The translations under genes were made by a program, and so were the position numbers. DNA of 64,000 nt from Marisa cornuarietis (lineage: Eukaryota; Mollusca; Gastropoda; Architaenioglossa; Ampullariidae), in NCBI GenBank assembly GCA_004794655.1, contig SMMW01000612.1, forward strand, positions 752,001-816,000, read 5' to 3'. Under the pieces are notes generated by a model that saw only the letters and a list, made by a program, of their open reading frames with translations, was not told the origin of the DNA and ran no database searches. Shown piece after piece: positions 10,492 through 21,720 of this stretch; the stretch's first letter is position 1, and each line of letters begins with the position of its first letter.

Positions 10492-12000
10492 ATGAATTCT
10501 AAGAACAATTTCCGATATCGTAGATTATGTTTAACAGAACTGTTTTTTATTTCCTGGAAGTATAATAGGCAAAATGGTAGATGTGTGCTCGCTGTTCATC
10601 TATTCACTTTGGCATGTGTGATAAAACAAAGTTCAAGTGTTTCCTTGAAGTTAAAAGTAAACAAAAACTGCTTATAAACAAGCTAGTAAATGTCCTAGTA
10701 ACTGTCCAAATTAAATTCCATTGGCAGTTTTAAACATGTTTATATCTTCTCTCCATCTTCTCTAGAAAATTGATTTGGCACACATTTTCTATTGAATAAA
10801 TAACTTTATGGTTTGCAAATGGACAATAGAAATTTGAAAGACTTCATAACGAGATGTCATTTAACATAGTTGCGTGAAGCTGCAGACAGAAGAGCGGTCA
10901 GTCGGTCAGTAGGAAATCTGTGAAAAATAAAAAGTAACATTCTGTTTCTACCATCCAATGGACGTGTTGTGTTGTCGCTGAGATTCCTAAGCAGTGTACT
11001 TTCTCCGAAATTTCATGGTTGACAGTCTCTATCCCTGGCTTGACCTTGATTATGGATGACCACTTATGACTCCTCGTGCACGGTGTAGCTGTGTGCTTAA
11101 TTTCAAACTAATAAGTCTCATTCCTGTGGCTGAAGTGGGTGTCTCGATAATAGTAGTAAGGTGTTTTGTTTAGTAAACATGCTCCAGTGATAGTAAGGCA
11201 TGCTTGTGCAGACGAACAGGATGTAAAATTACCGTCTATATGAAAACAAGCTAGTCCGTTATATTTATGGCGCATCAAGTTGGTTGCTACGCAGCAGATA
11301 TCGACGGGAATTCATCTCCGCCAGCGAAGACAAAAGAGACTTGCCAGGAGTCGTTATTCTTTATTGACTGACTAAAGTAGCGACGATACTGCGACATGAG
11401 CAAACTCAACCTGAGTCGACGTATGTGCTTAGAAGTCTTCCCAGAGACATGCCGTAAAGGACATGCATCACACAAAAAAAAATGAATGGCTAAGTGGATT
11501 GAGGTAGTCAAGCTTCACTGTCAAGGGTCATATCTTTAGCTAAATTCTAAGCGCTACGTGAAGACTCTATATTGGTCAATAAGTAGAAAAACTCAATCAA
11601 CCTTGATTTTCAACGATGAACTTTTTTCTTGTATAATTAACAGAAAGGCCGAGGTGCTTGCTTACTGATTCTCTTCATAATATCAGTTATAATGTCATCG
11701 TAAAGACACTGTGAAAAATCAGAATAATGGTTGAAGAACGCATGTTATACCGATTCAGAAAGTCATATGCGGGAAAGCTTTTAACCTCAACAGTTTGCTT
11801 ATTGTGTCGTGTGCCTAGATAAGTACCATGGTGCCGAGCGTTTCGTGACAGAAACCTTACTTCATGCGTGCCGGAACTTTTTTCTGTGGTTCTCTCTTAT
11901 AAGCGTGTTTGTTGATCACGTGCCTTTACAACGCTTTACATCCTTAAAGCAAAATAGGCACTACCAGGGATTTGTACACCTTGTACTGGGTAGTTAACAT
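10492..12000 (+). other. 3' flank of gene 2, duplicated in part
   Basis: No gene recognised. A possible poly(A) signal AATAAA lies near 10795. From about 11280 to 11860 the DNA matches the distal flank of gene 1 (6850-7450), so it belongs to the duplication unit. Short reading frames at 10492, 11287 and 11809 have no support. Confidence 0.55.
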
Positions 12001-12006
12001 TATCTT

Positions 12007-13115
12007 GTGGTTATGGCAGTTCTATCTAGCTTAGCCATCGCTGTCATTGCTATTGCAATCCTCATTTGCATATCTTGCGTGGAGTTTCCGTCCTTGGAGA
12101 GGGTGGCTCCCAAATACTTGAAGCTGCTTACCTTTTCGAGCAGTCGCACGTTCATAACGATCTCTGATTTGGCGCTGCTATTAATTACGACTGTTTTTCA
12201 GTGCTGATCTCAATTTCATATGTGTTTTAACTGTCTGTCAGTCTTTTAGTGGGGTCTTTGTTAGTACCTGCTAGCAGAGCCATGTCGTCTCCAAAGTATA
12301 GGCTGAAAATCAGGCTTCAACCAATTGAAATTGAAGTGTGATGTTTGTAGAGGGTTTCGAGTATGATGTCCCCTAAGAATATATTAAACCACATCGGTAA
12401 AGGAGGACATCCTTTTCGTACGCAGACTTTGGTGCAAAAGTAAGCACTTATTTTGATATCCAGTAGTACTGCACTACTTGAGCTACTATTTAACGTTTCA
12501 TGACTTGAACGAGGACGTCATCACTGTGTAATTTTATATCACATGCCATAGCCTCTTGTGCCAGACTCTGTAGAATGCTTTTTCTAAGTCAATAAATTTG
12601 TGACAAAGGCCTTGCTCATGCTTCTCTATAAGAATGCGACAAATGAAGATCTGCTTAACTGTGCTTCTACTTGGTCTGAAGACAGCCTGTTCTTTCGCCA
12701 GCTTTTTCTCTGCGGTGGTGCTGATGCGATTCTGCATTACTCTTAACATGACTTTGGTTGGGTAGCTGATTAGGCTTCTGTAGTACTGGCACTGTTTTCT
12801 GTGTCCATTTTGGAAGGGGTATAACTGGTGACTGCGTCAATTCTTTGGCCATTCTTTGCGTTCCCAGACTATTTTGTACAGAACTGTTAAGACCTTTGTC
12901 GTTTCTTTCCCAACCTGCTTAAGCAGCTTTGCTGGCGTATTATCAACGCCTGGCGACTTTCCTCCCATCAGACTGTGTACAACTCTTTCAATTACCTCCC
13001 GTGAGACTGGTTCACTTTTTTTAGTCTTGTTGTCTTGAAGATGCCTAGCGTCAGTATTCATCTGAAAGTTGTACAAGTCAATGAAGTATAGTAATCCATC
13101 AGTTGAGTACAGCAC
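12007..13115 (-). mobile_element. LINE, 5'-truncated, degenerate RT (minus)
   Basis: Read from 13115 down, broken frames give consecutive reverse-transcriptase segments. GGKSPGVDN and VWERKEWP come first. Then come VIPLPK and AEKKLAKEQAVFRPSRST, and motif A FIDLEKAF near 12560. Motif C FGDD follows near 12289-12298, with LLAGTNKDP after it and FKYLGATLSKDGNS near 12090. This is the usual order of an RTE-like or related non-LTR RT. Frames are split by several shifts and stops, so it cannot move itself. Related pieces lie at 18.2, 24.7, 45.4 and possibly 52 and 57 kb. Confidence 0.85.
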
Positions 13116-13708
13116 TACTAAATAGCCTCACTGAGACAGATCAGCACAAAACCTCATTTACTGAGGACAGCAATAGCCACGGGGAAGGCATGTTACTAAA
13201 GAATGCAAGAAAATATACTTCTGACAGAACATAATAAATAATGCTTTTGATTATGGAGTATTTACATGGCACACAAAAGTAAAGCATAGTACAGTCCATT
13301 AAACTGAGTTTTTTGTAATTTTAAATTCCCCGTTACTTATTATACGTTTTGTTTCTATATTTCTCAATCAGTAAAAGAAAACAAGCTGTCGTATAACCCA
13401 TAAAAAAACATTCATTTCGTTACACTCATTTATTTGTGATAAGAAACATTACACTGGAATAAGTTTTCTATGAAAATGTAAAAACCGAAGAGTGAGAAAG
13501 CACATATATAAGGGTGGTACGTTTAAGGAAAAAAAAGAAAAAGAGAGACAGAGCAGGATCACTTTCATGTTTTGCATGCTTCATATACTTTTCCACACCG
13601 TCCAATTCATGACCCTTTAGCTTCCAGTAGGAAAAGCTGCACGACAGAGATTTCTGTCATCTGCTTATTACAAGAAACTTTAGAAGTAGGAAAACACATT
13701 TTGTCACT
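13116..13708. other. Intergenic DNA, no gene seen
   Basis: AT-rich, no supported frame and no repeat recognised. Confidence 0.5.
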
Positions 13709-14735
13709 GTAAGGCTAATAAAGGGAAGACGGGTGTAGAACTGCCCCTGTGGTCTAACCCCTCTACCACAATAAAACGGGTAAAATCGTGGGTCCTCGAA
13801 CTTTTCGGGCCTCACGTGTGGTAAGGCAATGTTCACCCTTTGTCCAGACGGACAGGGTTGAATATTTAAACCCGACAGTGAACAGCCAGAGGGTTGTTGT
13901 CGCTGTTTTCCCTAGCTGGTTGCTGTTACAATGGCTGTTTCTGGCTGTCGTCTGCTGCTGCTGTTGGTTTGCTTGTTGCTGGGACTGAAGCTGAGGAAAA
14001 GGACAGCTGGAGGTGGAAGGCGACCCGGGACCAGCAAGACGGGTGACAGGCAAATGCGCTTCACCGCCAACTTACGATCAGCCCCGGAGGAAAACGGCCA
14101 CCTACCTACGAATCTAAGGGAGGGACCGTCGCAGCGAGGCCGAGTGACCTGTCGGTGCTGTGTGCACTTCTTCAGCCGGTAGTCGTGCCGTGCCGAGGAC
14201 CATTGACACGGGGTAGAAGCCTGAGCTGTTATGGGACTCACCAACAGAACTAAGTGGTACAGTAGGTCTTACCCTGTTGATAGGTTCGGTTCCTCACAGA
14301 TTTGCTATAATTAGTCTCTGCAGGAAAGAGGGTGGTAAGGGGTTGGTGTTTTTCTCGTTGGACATGCTATTTTAGGGAGAAGCTATGTGTAGCAAATTGA
14401 GTAACATCTATTGATTGTCCATTGTTTAATTAATAATGTTGGTGCTTGGTGTACCGTGCGTATGGACATTTACTTAACATTGACGTTGATGGTTTCAGCA
14501 TTTTTATTCAGATGAATCAGTAATAATACTTGACTATTTTTAATCAGGCTGAGTATGTGCTTACGTGCTTGTATTAATATATGAACCTGATAGAAACTTA
14601 TTGTGATATTTTATTGAAGTGGATTTTTAATCACTTATTTGTGCCTCTGGGAAGGGAAGCTCCCCACTAAAGTGATCTCGTGTTTTGTTATCCGGAAAAA
14701 TGTTCACGTGTGGTGCGTGACGCATTTTAAATATT
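13709..14735 (+). mobile_element. Undescribed TIR element, copy A (right end missing)
   Basis: From about 13715 this matches the terminal repeat of the element at 26930-28841: TAGAACTGCCCCTRTG, ATCGTGRGT, TTCGGGCCTCACGTG. Matching internal blocks follow, including GTGAACAGCCAGAG, GACAGCTGGAG, GAGGAAAACGGCCACCTACC, AGGGAGGGACCGTCGC and CTTCTTCAGCC. A last block near 14645 (GTGCCTCTGGGAAGGGA) matches 28546. The matching right terminal repeat is absent, so this copy is truncated or degraded near 14735. Short GC-rich frames inside are not conserved as proteins. It appears non-coding. Confidence 0.65.
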
Positions 14736-15839
14736 GGTGTATTTTCTCCTTTTTTACCGTTTGTTATACCTATTTAAGCAAATCAACTGTTAAGACAGGC
14801 TATAGCGCTAAGACTTAAACTGATTTCTCACAAGCAATGGCCTGCAAAATTATGTTGCAAGAAATAGGGCATTTTTAGGATGGTTAAAAGTTTTTCCTTT
14901 GCAAGAATAACTTCTGCATCCGAATCACAGCTGATACTCTAGCAGGAAATAGCTAAAAATTTGCTAAGTGATTGTTAGCATCGGAGATGAAGTATAAAAC
15001 TATTACTTACAGACTGCAAAAGACGTCTGCAATCTGGGATGTGGTAGTTTGGTACAGGGATTTCCATTAGGGAGTATACATAAGTGTATATATGACCGGA
15101 AAAAATTATAAAAAATAAAGAAAAAAATATGGTTAGATGTTAAAGAAGCAGGATAATTGTGGAAATAGATAAAATTCTTCATAAGAAATTTTTTAAATAT
15201 TGAGAAAATATAAAAGAAAACAAATTCAGCTGACATTGATTTTGAACACAGCAAAAGAGGTATAAAAAAATTGTTTTTAAAAAGATATGATCGAAGCACA
15301 AACACATAAAACAAAGGAATAATTATATTCATTGCACAAGAGTGATAATAAAAACAAATAGAAAATTGTCTGGAAGAAAGGAATGTCGTTTTTATATTCA
15401 TAGCCTTTTGTGTGTCATTTTTGTTCCTAAAAAAGGCAAAAAAATGTAATTCTATGGACTTACAAAGTCGATCACACATTGCGCCCTGCCAAACTATTTA
15501 GGCTTCTGAAGAGTAAACGTAAAGTGATTGAGCTGCCAATATCTTACATCGTGAAACAAAGATTATTTTTTATCTTAAAAATCAAATTGTTTTCTTATCA
15601 GTGTTCCTATCATTTCTTTTAAGAAATTTTTATTCACCAAGAAAATGTAGCAGTGCAATTTCATTTTTTTATAAAAATTCTTGTGCATTTGATTGAACTT
15701 ACTATTTTTAAAGAAAAAAAATTAACATTTCAAATCAAAATTGTGAATTATATTTCCTTTTATTTTTTTAACATTTTCCTCAAGTAATCAATAATAAATT
15801 TCGAGCATTGCACTAATATCTACTATTAATTATATTACT
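14736..15839 (+). other. 5' flank of receptor gene 3
   Basis: AT-rich non-coding DNA. About 15090-15330 is weakly but collinearly similar to the flanks of genes 1 and 2 (AATCAGCTGACATT, AGCAAAAGA..TAAA). The 158-codon minus-strand frame at 15003-15479 is Phe/Ile/Lys-rich and lies wholly in this duplicated flank. I do not count it as a gene. Confidence 0.55.
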
Positions 15840-15847
15840 TGTACTTT

Positions 15848-15878
15848 TATAAAAAACCTCTCTCAGGTTTATGGAAGA
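15848..15878 (+). promoter_or_regulatory. Core promoter of receptor gene 3
   Basis: TATAAAAA at 15848-15855 is followed by CTCTCAGGTTTATGGAAGA at 15860-15878, matching the block of genes 1 and 2. Because of it, the coding frame that is open from 15839 cannot all be translated; the protein must start at 15902 or 15923. Confidence 0.6.
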
Positions 15879-15922
15879 TTAATTATATTCTTCCTTTACA
15901 TATGTCCTATACTAACCGAATC

Positions 15923-16999
15923 ATGCGTGTGTTCAACAGCTCGTCGGATCTTGGTGTAGAAAGCAGTGACAATAATGATGCTAGTGTAGAGATACGAAAG
16001 ATCGTCGAAAAAATCTGTTTTTCAGGAGTGACAACACTGACATGTCTGCTGGGCATCCCAGGAAATGTGATAAACTGCTTGGTGTTCTGGAGTCAAGGGC
16101 TCAGAAACCGCATGAATCTTTGTCTGTTTTATTTGGCACTAACAGACTTCTTTTTCTTGGCGTGTGGATTTATAATATTTTCCCTTAGTTCGTTTGTTAC
16201 ACTCTATGACGCAAATCTTGGTGATGAATATTTCATTAAAAACTTAGTTTACTTAAGAGGTGCTTTCTACGGCTTCAGGCTGACATCCGGGTGTATCACT
16301 ATGATCATTACAGTAGAGAGGTGCGTGTGTGTTGTGTTTCCTCTCCATGCTGCAACGTTAATACGAACATCCTTCATGGTATTCATGTTATTTCTTTGTT
16401 CTTTTTTATTTCAGAGCTTTTTTCTTGTTTCAATATTTTCCCGACGTGCTGCAGTAGATCAAAGATACAACAGTTCTCAGTGGATTTTGGTTTGGACTGA
16501 GTTCTACGAGCAAAATAAAACATTTATTCATTCCTTAGTAAACATTGTGCTGGGAATGGCAGTCCCAGCTACAATGTTTTCAATAATATTTGTGGCTACG
16601 ATAATCACTGTAGTAAGACTGAAAGCTAGCATGGTGTGGAGGATGAAGTCGAGCATGTCAGGTGTAGACAGTTACAGCAAGGAGACGGCTCTGACCTCAA
16701 TGCTTGTTGCTATGTCCTGTGTCTACATCATCACCATGATGCCGTTTGTCATGTACCAGATTGCTTATGTTTTTGCGTTAGAAAAGTTTCTTGTGGCGTA
16801 TTTCTATAACATCTACATGATGATCAACGCAATTGTTAATTGCTGTCCGCTGGTTAACAGTTCGGTTCACTTTTTCGTTTATTACATGCGCTCGTCGCGA
16901 TTTCGCCAAGTCTTCCACAAGATCTGCTGCAGAAACAACATTCATTCATCTAAAAATAAAAACTTAAAGTTTTTTTTTAAGGATTGTGGTTTCTGTTGA
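15923..16999 (+). CDS. Receptor gene 3: class A GPCR with extended tail
   Basis: 358-residue single-exon 7TM receptor counted from ATG 15923 (MRVFNSS), chosen by match to genes 1 and 2. An in-frame ATG at 15902 would add seven residues. Landmarks: GIPGN (N48), LALTD (D75), ERC (R133), ECL2 with NSSQW and the family string WTEFYE then NKT, P215, TMMP (P274), and NSSVHFFVYY followed by MRSSRFR. It is nearest to gene 2 over TM1-TM3. The C-terminal tail runs about 11 residues further than in gene 1 and is Lys/Phe-rich. It appears to read, in a shifted frame, DNA that lies at and beyond the stop codon in gene 1. An AATAAA lies at 17200-17205. The TM3-ECL2 cysteines are absent. Confidence 0.93.
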   Translation: MRVFNSSSDLGVESSDNNDASVEIRKIVEKICFSGVTTLTCLLGIPGNVINCLVFWSQGLRNRMNLCLFYLALTDFFFLACGFIIFSLSSFVTLYDANLGDEYFIKNLVYLRGAFYGFRLTSGCITMIITVERCVCVVFPLHAATLIRTSFMVFMLFLCSFLFQSFFLVSIFSRRAAVDQRYNSSQWILVWTEFYEQNKTFIHSLVNIVLGMAVPATMFSIIFVATIITVVRLKASMVWRMKSSMSGVDSYSKETALTSMLVAMSCVYIITMMPFVMYQIAYVFALEKFLVAYFYNIYMMINAIVNCCPLVNSSVHFFVYYMRSSRFRQVFHKICCRNNIHSSKNKNLKFFFKDCGFC

Positions 17000-18180
17000 A
17001 CAAGAGTAGTTAACATTGTCTTCTGGATCTATTATAGGCAATTAAGTAGAATGTCTATTTGCACTGACATGGGTGATATAATTTTAGTTGAAATGTATGC
17101 GAGAAGTCCAAAAAGCTGCTGATAAACAACTTTAAACAGGTTTTATTATTTTTCTGGCCGCATTGAGATTTTTATTAGCTGTTCTCTACCGCTAAATGAA
17201 ATAAAGAAGGAAATAGTACTTATTGCCTTTTTGATAAATAAATTATTATAGCAATATCAGCGTCATTACTCTGAGACGTTTACAGTTTTTCTTGTAGGCA
17301 AGTACGAGTACAGGGACGGAGAGAGACCTGTAATAATCCAGGCGGAACACAATCTTAAAAGCAGACTCTGAAGTTTTTTTGTAGGAGATTACGAAGAATG
17401 TCGAGGAGAAACTCGTAGTAATGAAGACGGGATAAAAACAGCTTGTTGACTGACATAAACTGACCGGAAGAGTCGAATGTGACCAATCGTGTGAAACTCA
17501 CAGAACGTAGATGTGAAGACTGTATCTTTGTCAGATTCACTAAGTAATAATGCGTCGAAAATAACGCCTAAATTTCGAAAAAATTGAAAAATAGATATGT
17601 TAAACTTTCTGATGAGCGAGTTAAGAAACTAGCAACTTTGTGTCAGCAGCATATATGTGATACTGCAGGCCAAAAAAAAAAGGAAGACCAACTGGATGGA
17701 CGGACACAATAAAGGAGTAAATATATGGTAAAGGCTATTTGTAAAAAGCAAGTCAGTTATTCAGACAGTTGTCCCTTGACTGGTACCAGTACCTGGGGGA
17801 AGCACATGGATAGACACGGCATCTGACTAGGACAGCCACTGCTGCCTGTTTCAGCGATAGTGAGGTCTGCACAGGACGACCAGTCCAGTCTTTGATATTC
17901 GTAAGCCAGTTCTTCTCTGGCTACGGGGGCTTCGGCCGCCCTCTAAGATATCCTAAAGACCAACCTGAATGGTTTGCGTTTTTTTCAGATATCGGTAGAT
18001 ATAGGCAATGTAAACATAACAAGATTATGTCGCTTGCATGTTGCAAGTAGAGGCTGCTTGGTTTTATTCTTCTTGTAACGAGATTAGGAGCAGCCTACTC
18101 GGGGCCACGTTTTATATCAGTAAATCAGGATAGGTACAAGGGATTTTACATATTGTGCTTCTTAGTAAACCTGATATTAT
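17000..18180 (+). other. 3' flank of gene 3 with LINE debris
   Basis: No gene. AATAAA at 17200-17205 is a plausible poly(A) signal for gene 3. Around 17660-17710 an AGGAAGACC-ACTGGATGGACGG string looks like the C-terminal end of a LINE frame. Near 17950-18020 is a short segment (ATGGTTTGCGTTT, CAGATATCGGTAGAT) repeated at about 32705-32775. Confidence 0.45.
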
Positions 18181-18560
18181 TGCTGCATCATCCTAGCCAT
18201 TGCCCTGCAGCCGTTGCGATCCTGATGCGGATATCTTTGACCCGTAACTGTGCAGGTACATCTCTGGTTTCTATTGAGTGATCACAATATTGCTATTATC
18301 AGTGCTAATATCCATTCAATATGCATTCAAAGTGTCTGTAAATCTGCTGGGGGATCTTGCAGCTTTTTTTAGTGCGTGGTAAGGGATCTTTGTTAGTGCC
18401 TGCGATCAGGTCTTAGTGCCAGCGTACAGATCTTTGTTAGTGCCTGCTTACAAGTCTGTGTTCGCATCTGCTAGTAGGTCTAAGTGCTCTTTAAAGCGTA
18501 GGCTGAATATTGACCTTAAATGAAAACGGAAGTGTAGTGGACGACAAAGGACAGTTTTGG
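18181..18560 (-). mobile_element. LINE fragment (minus)
   Basis: Matches in order, though with many changes, the 12000-12320 part of the LINE at 12007-13115: CCTAGCCATTGC, GCGATCCT, GCATATCTT/CGGATATCTT, the TTAGTGCCTGC stretch and AAGTATAGGCTGAA/AAGCGTAGGCTGAA. Three local repeats of TTAGTGCCTGC-like sequence lie between 18390 and 18470. Confidence 0.5.
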
Positions 18561-19560
18561 CTATCCCTACCTTGAGCCTACGTGAAAGAAGCACGCTCGT
18601 TGTTGATCAAGACCTCGACCGATGAAGCACGTTGTCTCTCTTGCGCCCATCTTCCTTTGCAAGTGAAGCACCGCCGAAGGAGTGGTCTGGTCTCTAACAC
18701 GTAGCCCCTGGGTCCTCTCCCATACTTTCGTTGTGGAAGTCCTCACATTTTGATGTTGTGTTAGCTTCATGATTTTCTGAAGGGCTTTACACCCTTAGCC
18801 CACAAGATAGTTTGGCCAATTTTCCTTGGCTAAGGTTGTGATACCCGAATGGTAACAGAAATGAAAGGAATAAGATACAAAACAATCACGATATTTTTTG
18901 CATTATTGAAGACTGGAGTTCGGACAATGACAATGGCATTTTTTAATTACAAGTGTTTAGAATAACTAGCAGGCTTCGTTATTTACCCCTCGGTCTTTAC
19001 TGAGAAGGAATGAGCAAAGTTTCTCAAGTGATGCAAAATAAAGAATGACATCAGCATATAGTGGAGAGGAATAAATACACGTGGTAATTAATAAAAATTG
19101 TAAGGGCTTCTGAAATTTTTAAATATCCCAAACTACTTACGGCTTTTAATCTGTTTCCAGTCTCAAGAGGCCTCAGTTAATAACAATACGTTGTAGTACA
19201 GGACAGAGAAGTTCTTGTCGAAAGATTTCATTTCGGGCAGTAAGAGAATTTATTCTTGGGAACTCTCCCTCCGTATTTCAGGATTGCCGAAACATTCAAT
19301 TTAATTGCCTTAATAACGATATTAAATTTTTAGAGAATTTGTGGACTTTAGTGTAAAAAAGCAAAGAGAATCTTAAAAAAACAGTCTACCTGTTTTTTTC
19401 AGCGAAAGGACATCTTGACTGGCGAAATCGTTAGACTTTATTTGGTTTTAGTAAAGCTGTTTTAAATTGCACTGCTTCCCTTTGCACGAGCCTTCAGGGT
19501 AGCCTCAGTAGCGGATTCCGAGATAGTGGAGGTGTTGTCAAAGATCAACTGAATCTTGGC
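18561..19560. other. Intergenic DNA, no gene seen
   Basis: The 67-codon minus-strand frame at 18567-18770 is GC-richer than its surroundings and may be more LINE debris. The rest is AT-rich and holds nothing I recognise. Confidence 0.45.
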
Positions 19561-19569
19561 TGTATATTT

Positions 19570-19803
19570 GTTGTTTGTTGTTGTTGTTTATTTAGTTGGA
19601 AAGTGCTTCCACCTTGCGGTGATTTCGCACTATGGGGGAAAAGGGAGGGGGGAGGAAACCGGAGTACCCGGAGAAAACCCCCGCCGCCCAGCCCTGCGCA
19701 CAGGTGTCACATACAGAGTTTATAATAAAAAAGACGAGATCTGAACCCTGAGCCGCTCACTGCAGTGGTGACAAGCGAGTGTTTTCACCACTACACTACC
19801 GGT
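19570..19803 (-). mobile_element. tRNA-derived SINE, family 1
   Basis: On the minus strand the head near 19803 has an A box like TAGTGTAGTGG (19788-19798) and a B box GGTTCAGATCTC (19736-19747), the internal pol III promoter of tRNA-derived SINEs. A central segment follows (GTTTTCTCCGGGTACTCCGG read on that strand) that resembles a domain widespread in metazoan SINEs. The element ends in an AAC-repeat tail (19570-19588 as GTT on the plus strand). About 235 bp and apparently full length. Confidence 0.75.
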
Positions 19804-20016
19804 TGTGTGTGTGTCTATATATATATATATAGACAGAAGATTTTACTAGCGTGAGGATCTACAATAAAGTTTGATTCTCGACGTGAATGTGCTCCTGTCA
19901 CAAGTAGCTAAGAGTACATAGAGCTAGAGTGTGTGGCTCTCTACTTTTATCATTAACTGAGCATGTGCTCTTTAAATGGGATGTGTAGATTTCATCTCTC
20001 CTGCCTAGCATTTAAA

Positions 20017-20018
20017 CG

Positions 20019-20059
<41 letters not shown>

Positions 20060-20071
20060 TATATATATATA
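20017..20071. repeat. Compound CG-CA-TA microsatellite
   Basis: A CG run passes directly into about 19 CA units and then a TA run. Another TA run with TGTGTG lies at 19806-19832. Confidence 0.9.
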
Positions 20072-20799
20072 GACGTACATATGTAAAATGAAACAAAATT
20101 TGTTTAGTATTTTATTTCTCGAATTGCATTGGTTCAAGAACAGAAAACAAACTAAAATCCCAAGCAGAGCAGCCCCGTTGTTATGACATTAGAGCAATTA
20201 GAGTTAGGTTTAAGGTTAATGATATTTAAAATTATTTGTTTTATAAAACTCGTCTTTAAGTAAGACATGTAACTAACTGAAGAAGGGAATCGATTTTTAG
20301 TAAAAAAAACGTTGCAATAATTTCCTATACTATTATGTATTTGAAACCTATTTATTGCAGATAGATCGTTGTCGACATTTTATAGCAATACAGGTAGGAT
20401 ATATGACTAACGCATGCTTTATGCATATTTTACTGACAGAAGATCAAATGTTGCGTCAGTGAAAGAAACAAAGCTGATGTATAACCCGCCAGAACACACG
20501 CGTTTTCTTTGTACTCACATGTTTGTGCTAAGTAGATGTCACCGACCATCCGCTGACATGCGCATTCGTTCCAAACAACACGAGATCGCTTCTGTTCAGG
20601 ACGTCCCTTCCCGGACATATTACTTATTATACAGACAAATGTCAAGATTATCAAAATTACAAATTGTCGTTGCCACTTGGTAATCTCCAAATCAATTCCA
20701 AAGAAACAATCTACTATTGTTAGCAGAATAACAGGCACAACAATATGCTATCTATAATACTAAAGACTTCCAAATTGCAAAAAAATACTAACAGGCTAG
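20072..20799. other. Intergenic DNA, no gene seen
   Basis: Overlapping frames on both strands at 20414-20738 do not match any family I know and have no start-site support. Confidence 0.4.
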
Positions 20800-20965
20800 T
20801 CGTCGGCAGTCTCTAAAACTGCATACATATAAGTCCACATTAGTGACAGTTAACACACAGGCAAGTCTCAAAGTTTCCAGACTGCATGCAAGCAAGTCCT
20901 CAGCAGTCTCTAAACTGCATACTCATAAGTCCTCAACATAACAGTCCGCACACAGACAAATCTAC
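20800..20965 (+). repeat. Degenerate minisatellite, about 45-55 bp units
   Basis: Units start near 20806, 20862 and 20903. They share GCAGTCTCTAAA-CTGCATAC, then ATAAGTCC or CAAGTCCTCA, and often ACACAG. Similarity between units is imperfect. The array adjoins the GC-rich segment that follows. Confidence 0.6.
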
Positions 20966-21720
20966 TGTAATTACTGAAGCCTCTCAATCACAGTTATACC
21001 TCTACCCCCGGTAGAAGGAGGAGAAAAGTCAACGAGGTGATGGAACCTCCCTCTAACTGGAAAAATGTCAAAGAAAGTCTTACTGTCTGTACGCGGTGTC
21101 TCTTGGAAGTTCGGCGTCACCGATAGCTCACATCTTTGCCCTACGTCAGAGGTCCCCCGGATGTAACGGTGCGGTGCACAATTGGACGTGGCTATCTTTG
21201 GTTCGCTGCCCCGGGTTAACGAAATCCGCGACGGCCCTCCTCTCTGGCGGTGGGTTATCGTCGTTGACACTAAGTTTGGTGGAGCACAGTAGCTCGACAC
21301 TCTGGAACGATGATGTGACTCGTACCGCCTTTCACGCCAGCTCCGGTTGTCCTGACTGGTTCTGGCAACATTCCGTCAGCTTGGCGCTTGTTCTCCGCTC
21401 ACAGCAGCAGAATGGCGTAGAGTCTTCAGCTCTCTTCTCAAAAACCCGTTCGGCGACAGCAATAGTAGCCTGATCTCTTCAGTAGCAACATGGCTTTAGC
21501 AAACGTGCGACAACTCAAGAAGAATTAGCAGCAGCAGCAGCAGCCCACTGACCACTTGCAGTCGGGATACCCACCTCTGCCCAGCTGGACAAAAGGTGAG
21601 CTCACCCCGGACAGCACGAAAATACGAGTTTAATGTGAACTCCTATCTTCCCGGGATCTCTATGCAGCAGCGACTAGAATCAAAACACCCTGTTTACCTG
21701 GACAGGGTGAGCTGCACACG
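20966..21720. other. GC- and CpG-rich segment of unknown nature
   Basis: About 0.75 kb stands out from AT-rich surroundings, with many CpG pairs, a CAG run (about 21524-21543) and the frame pair 20971-21300 (-) and 21096-21473 (+). Neither translation resembles a known family. It could be part of a transposon with the minisatellite beside it, or a CpG-rich first exon or promoter of an unseen gene. Confidence 0.4.

Noticed and set aside
15003..15479. 158-codon minus-strand frame
   Set aside because: Phe/Ile/Lys-rich translation of AT-rich DNA within the duplicated flank of gene 3; not kept in the equivalent flanks of genes 1, 2 and 4.
15839..15922. Longer N-terminus for gene 3 from 15839
   Set aside because: It begins with TTG and runs through the TATA box and promoter block.
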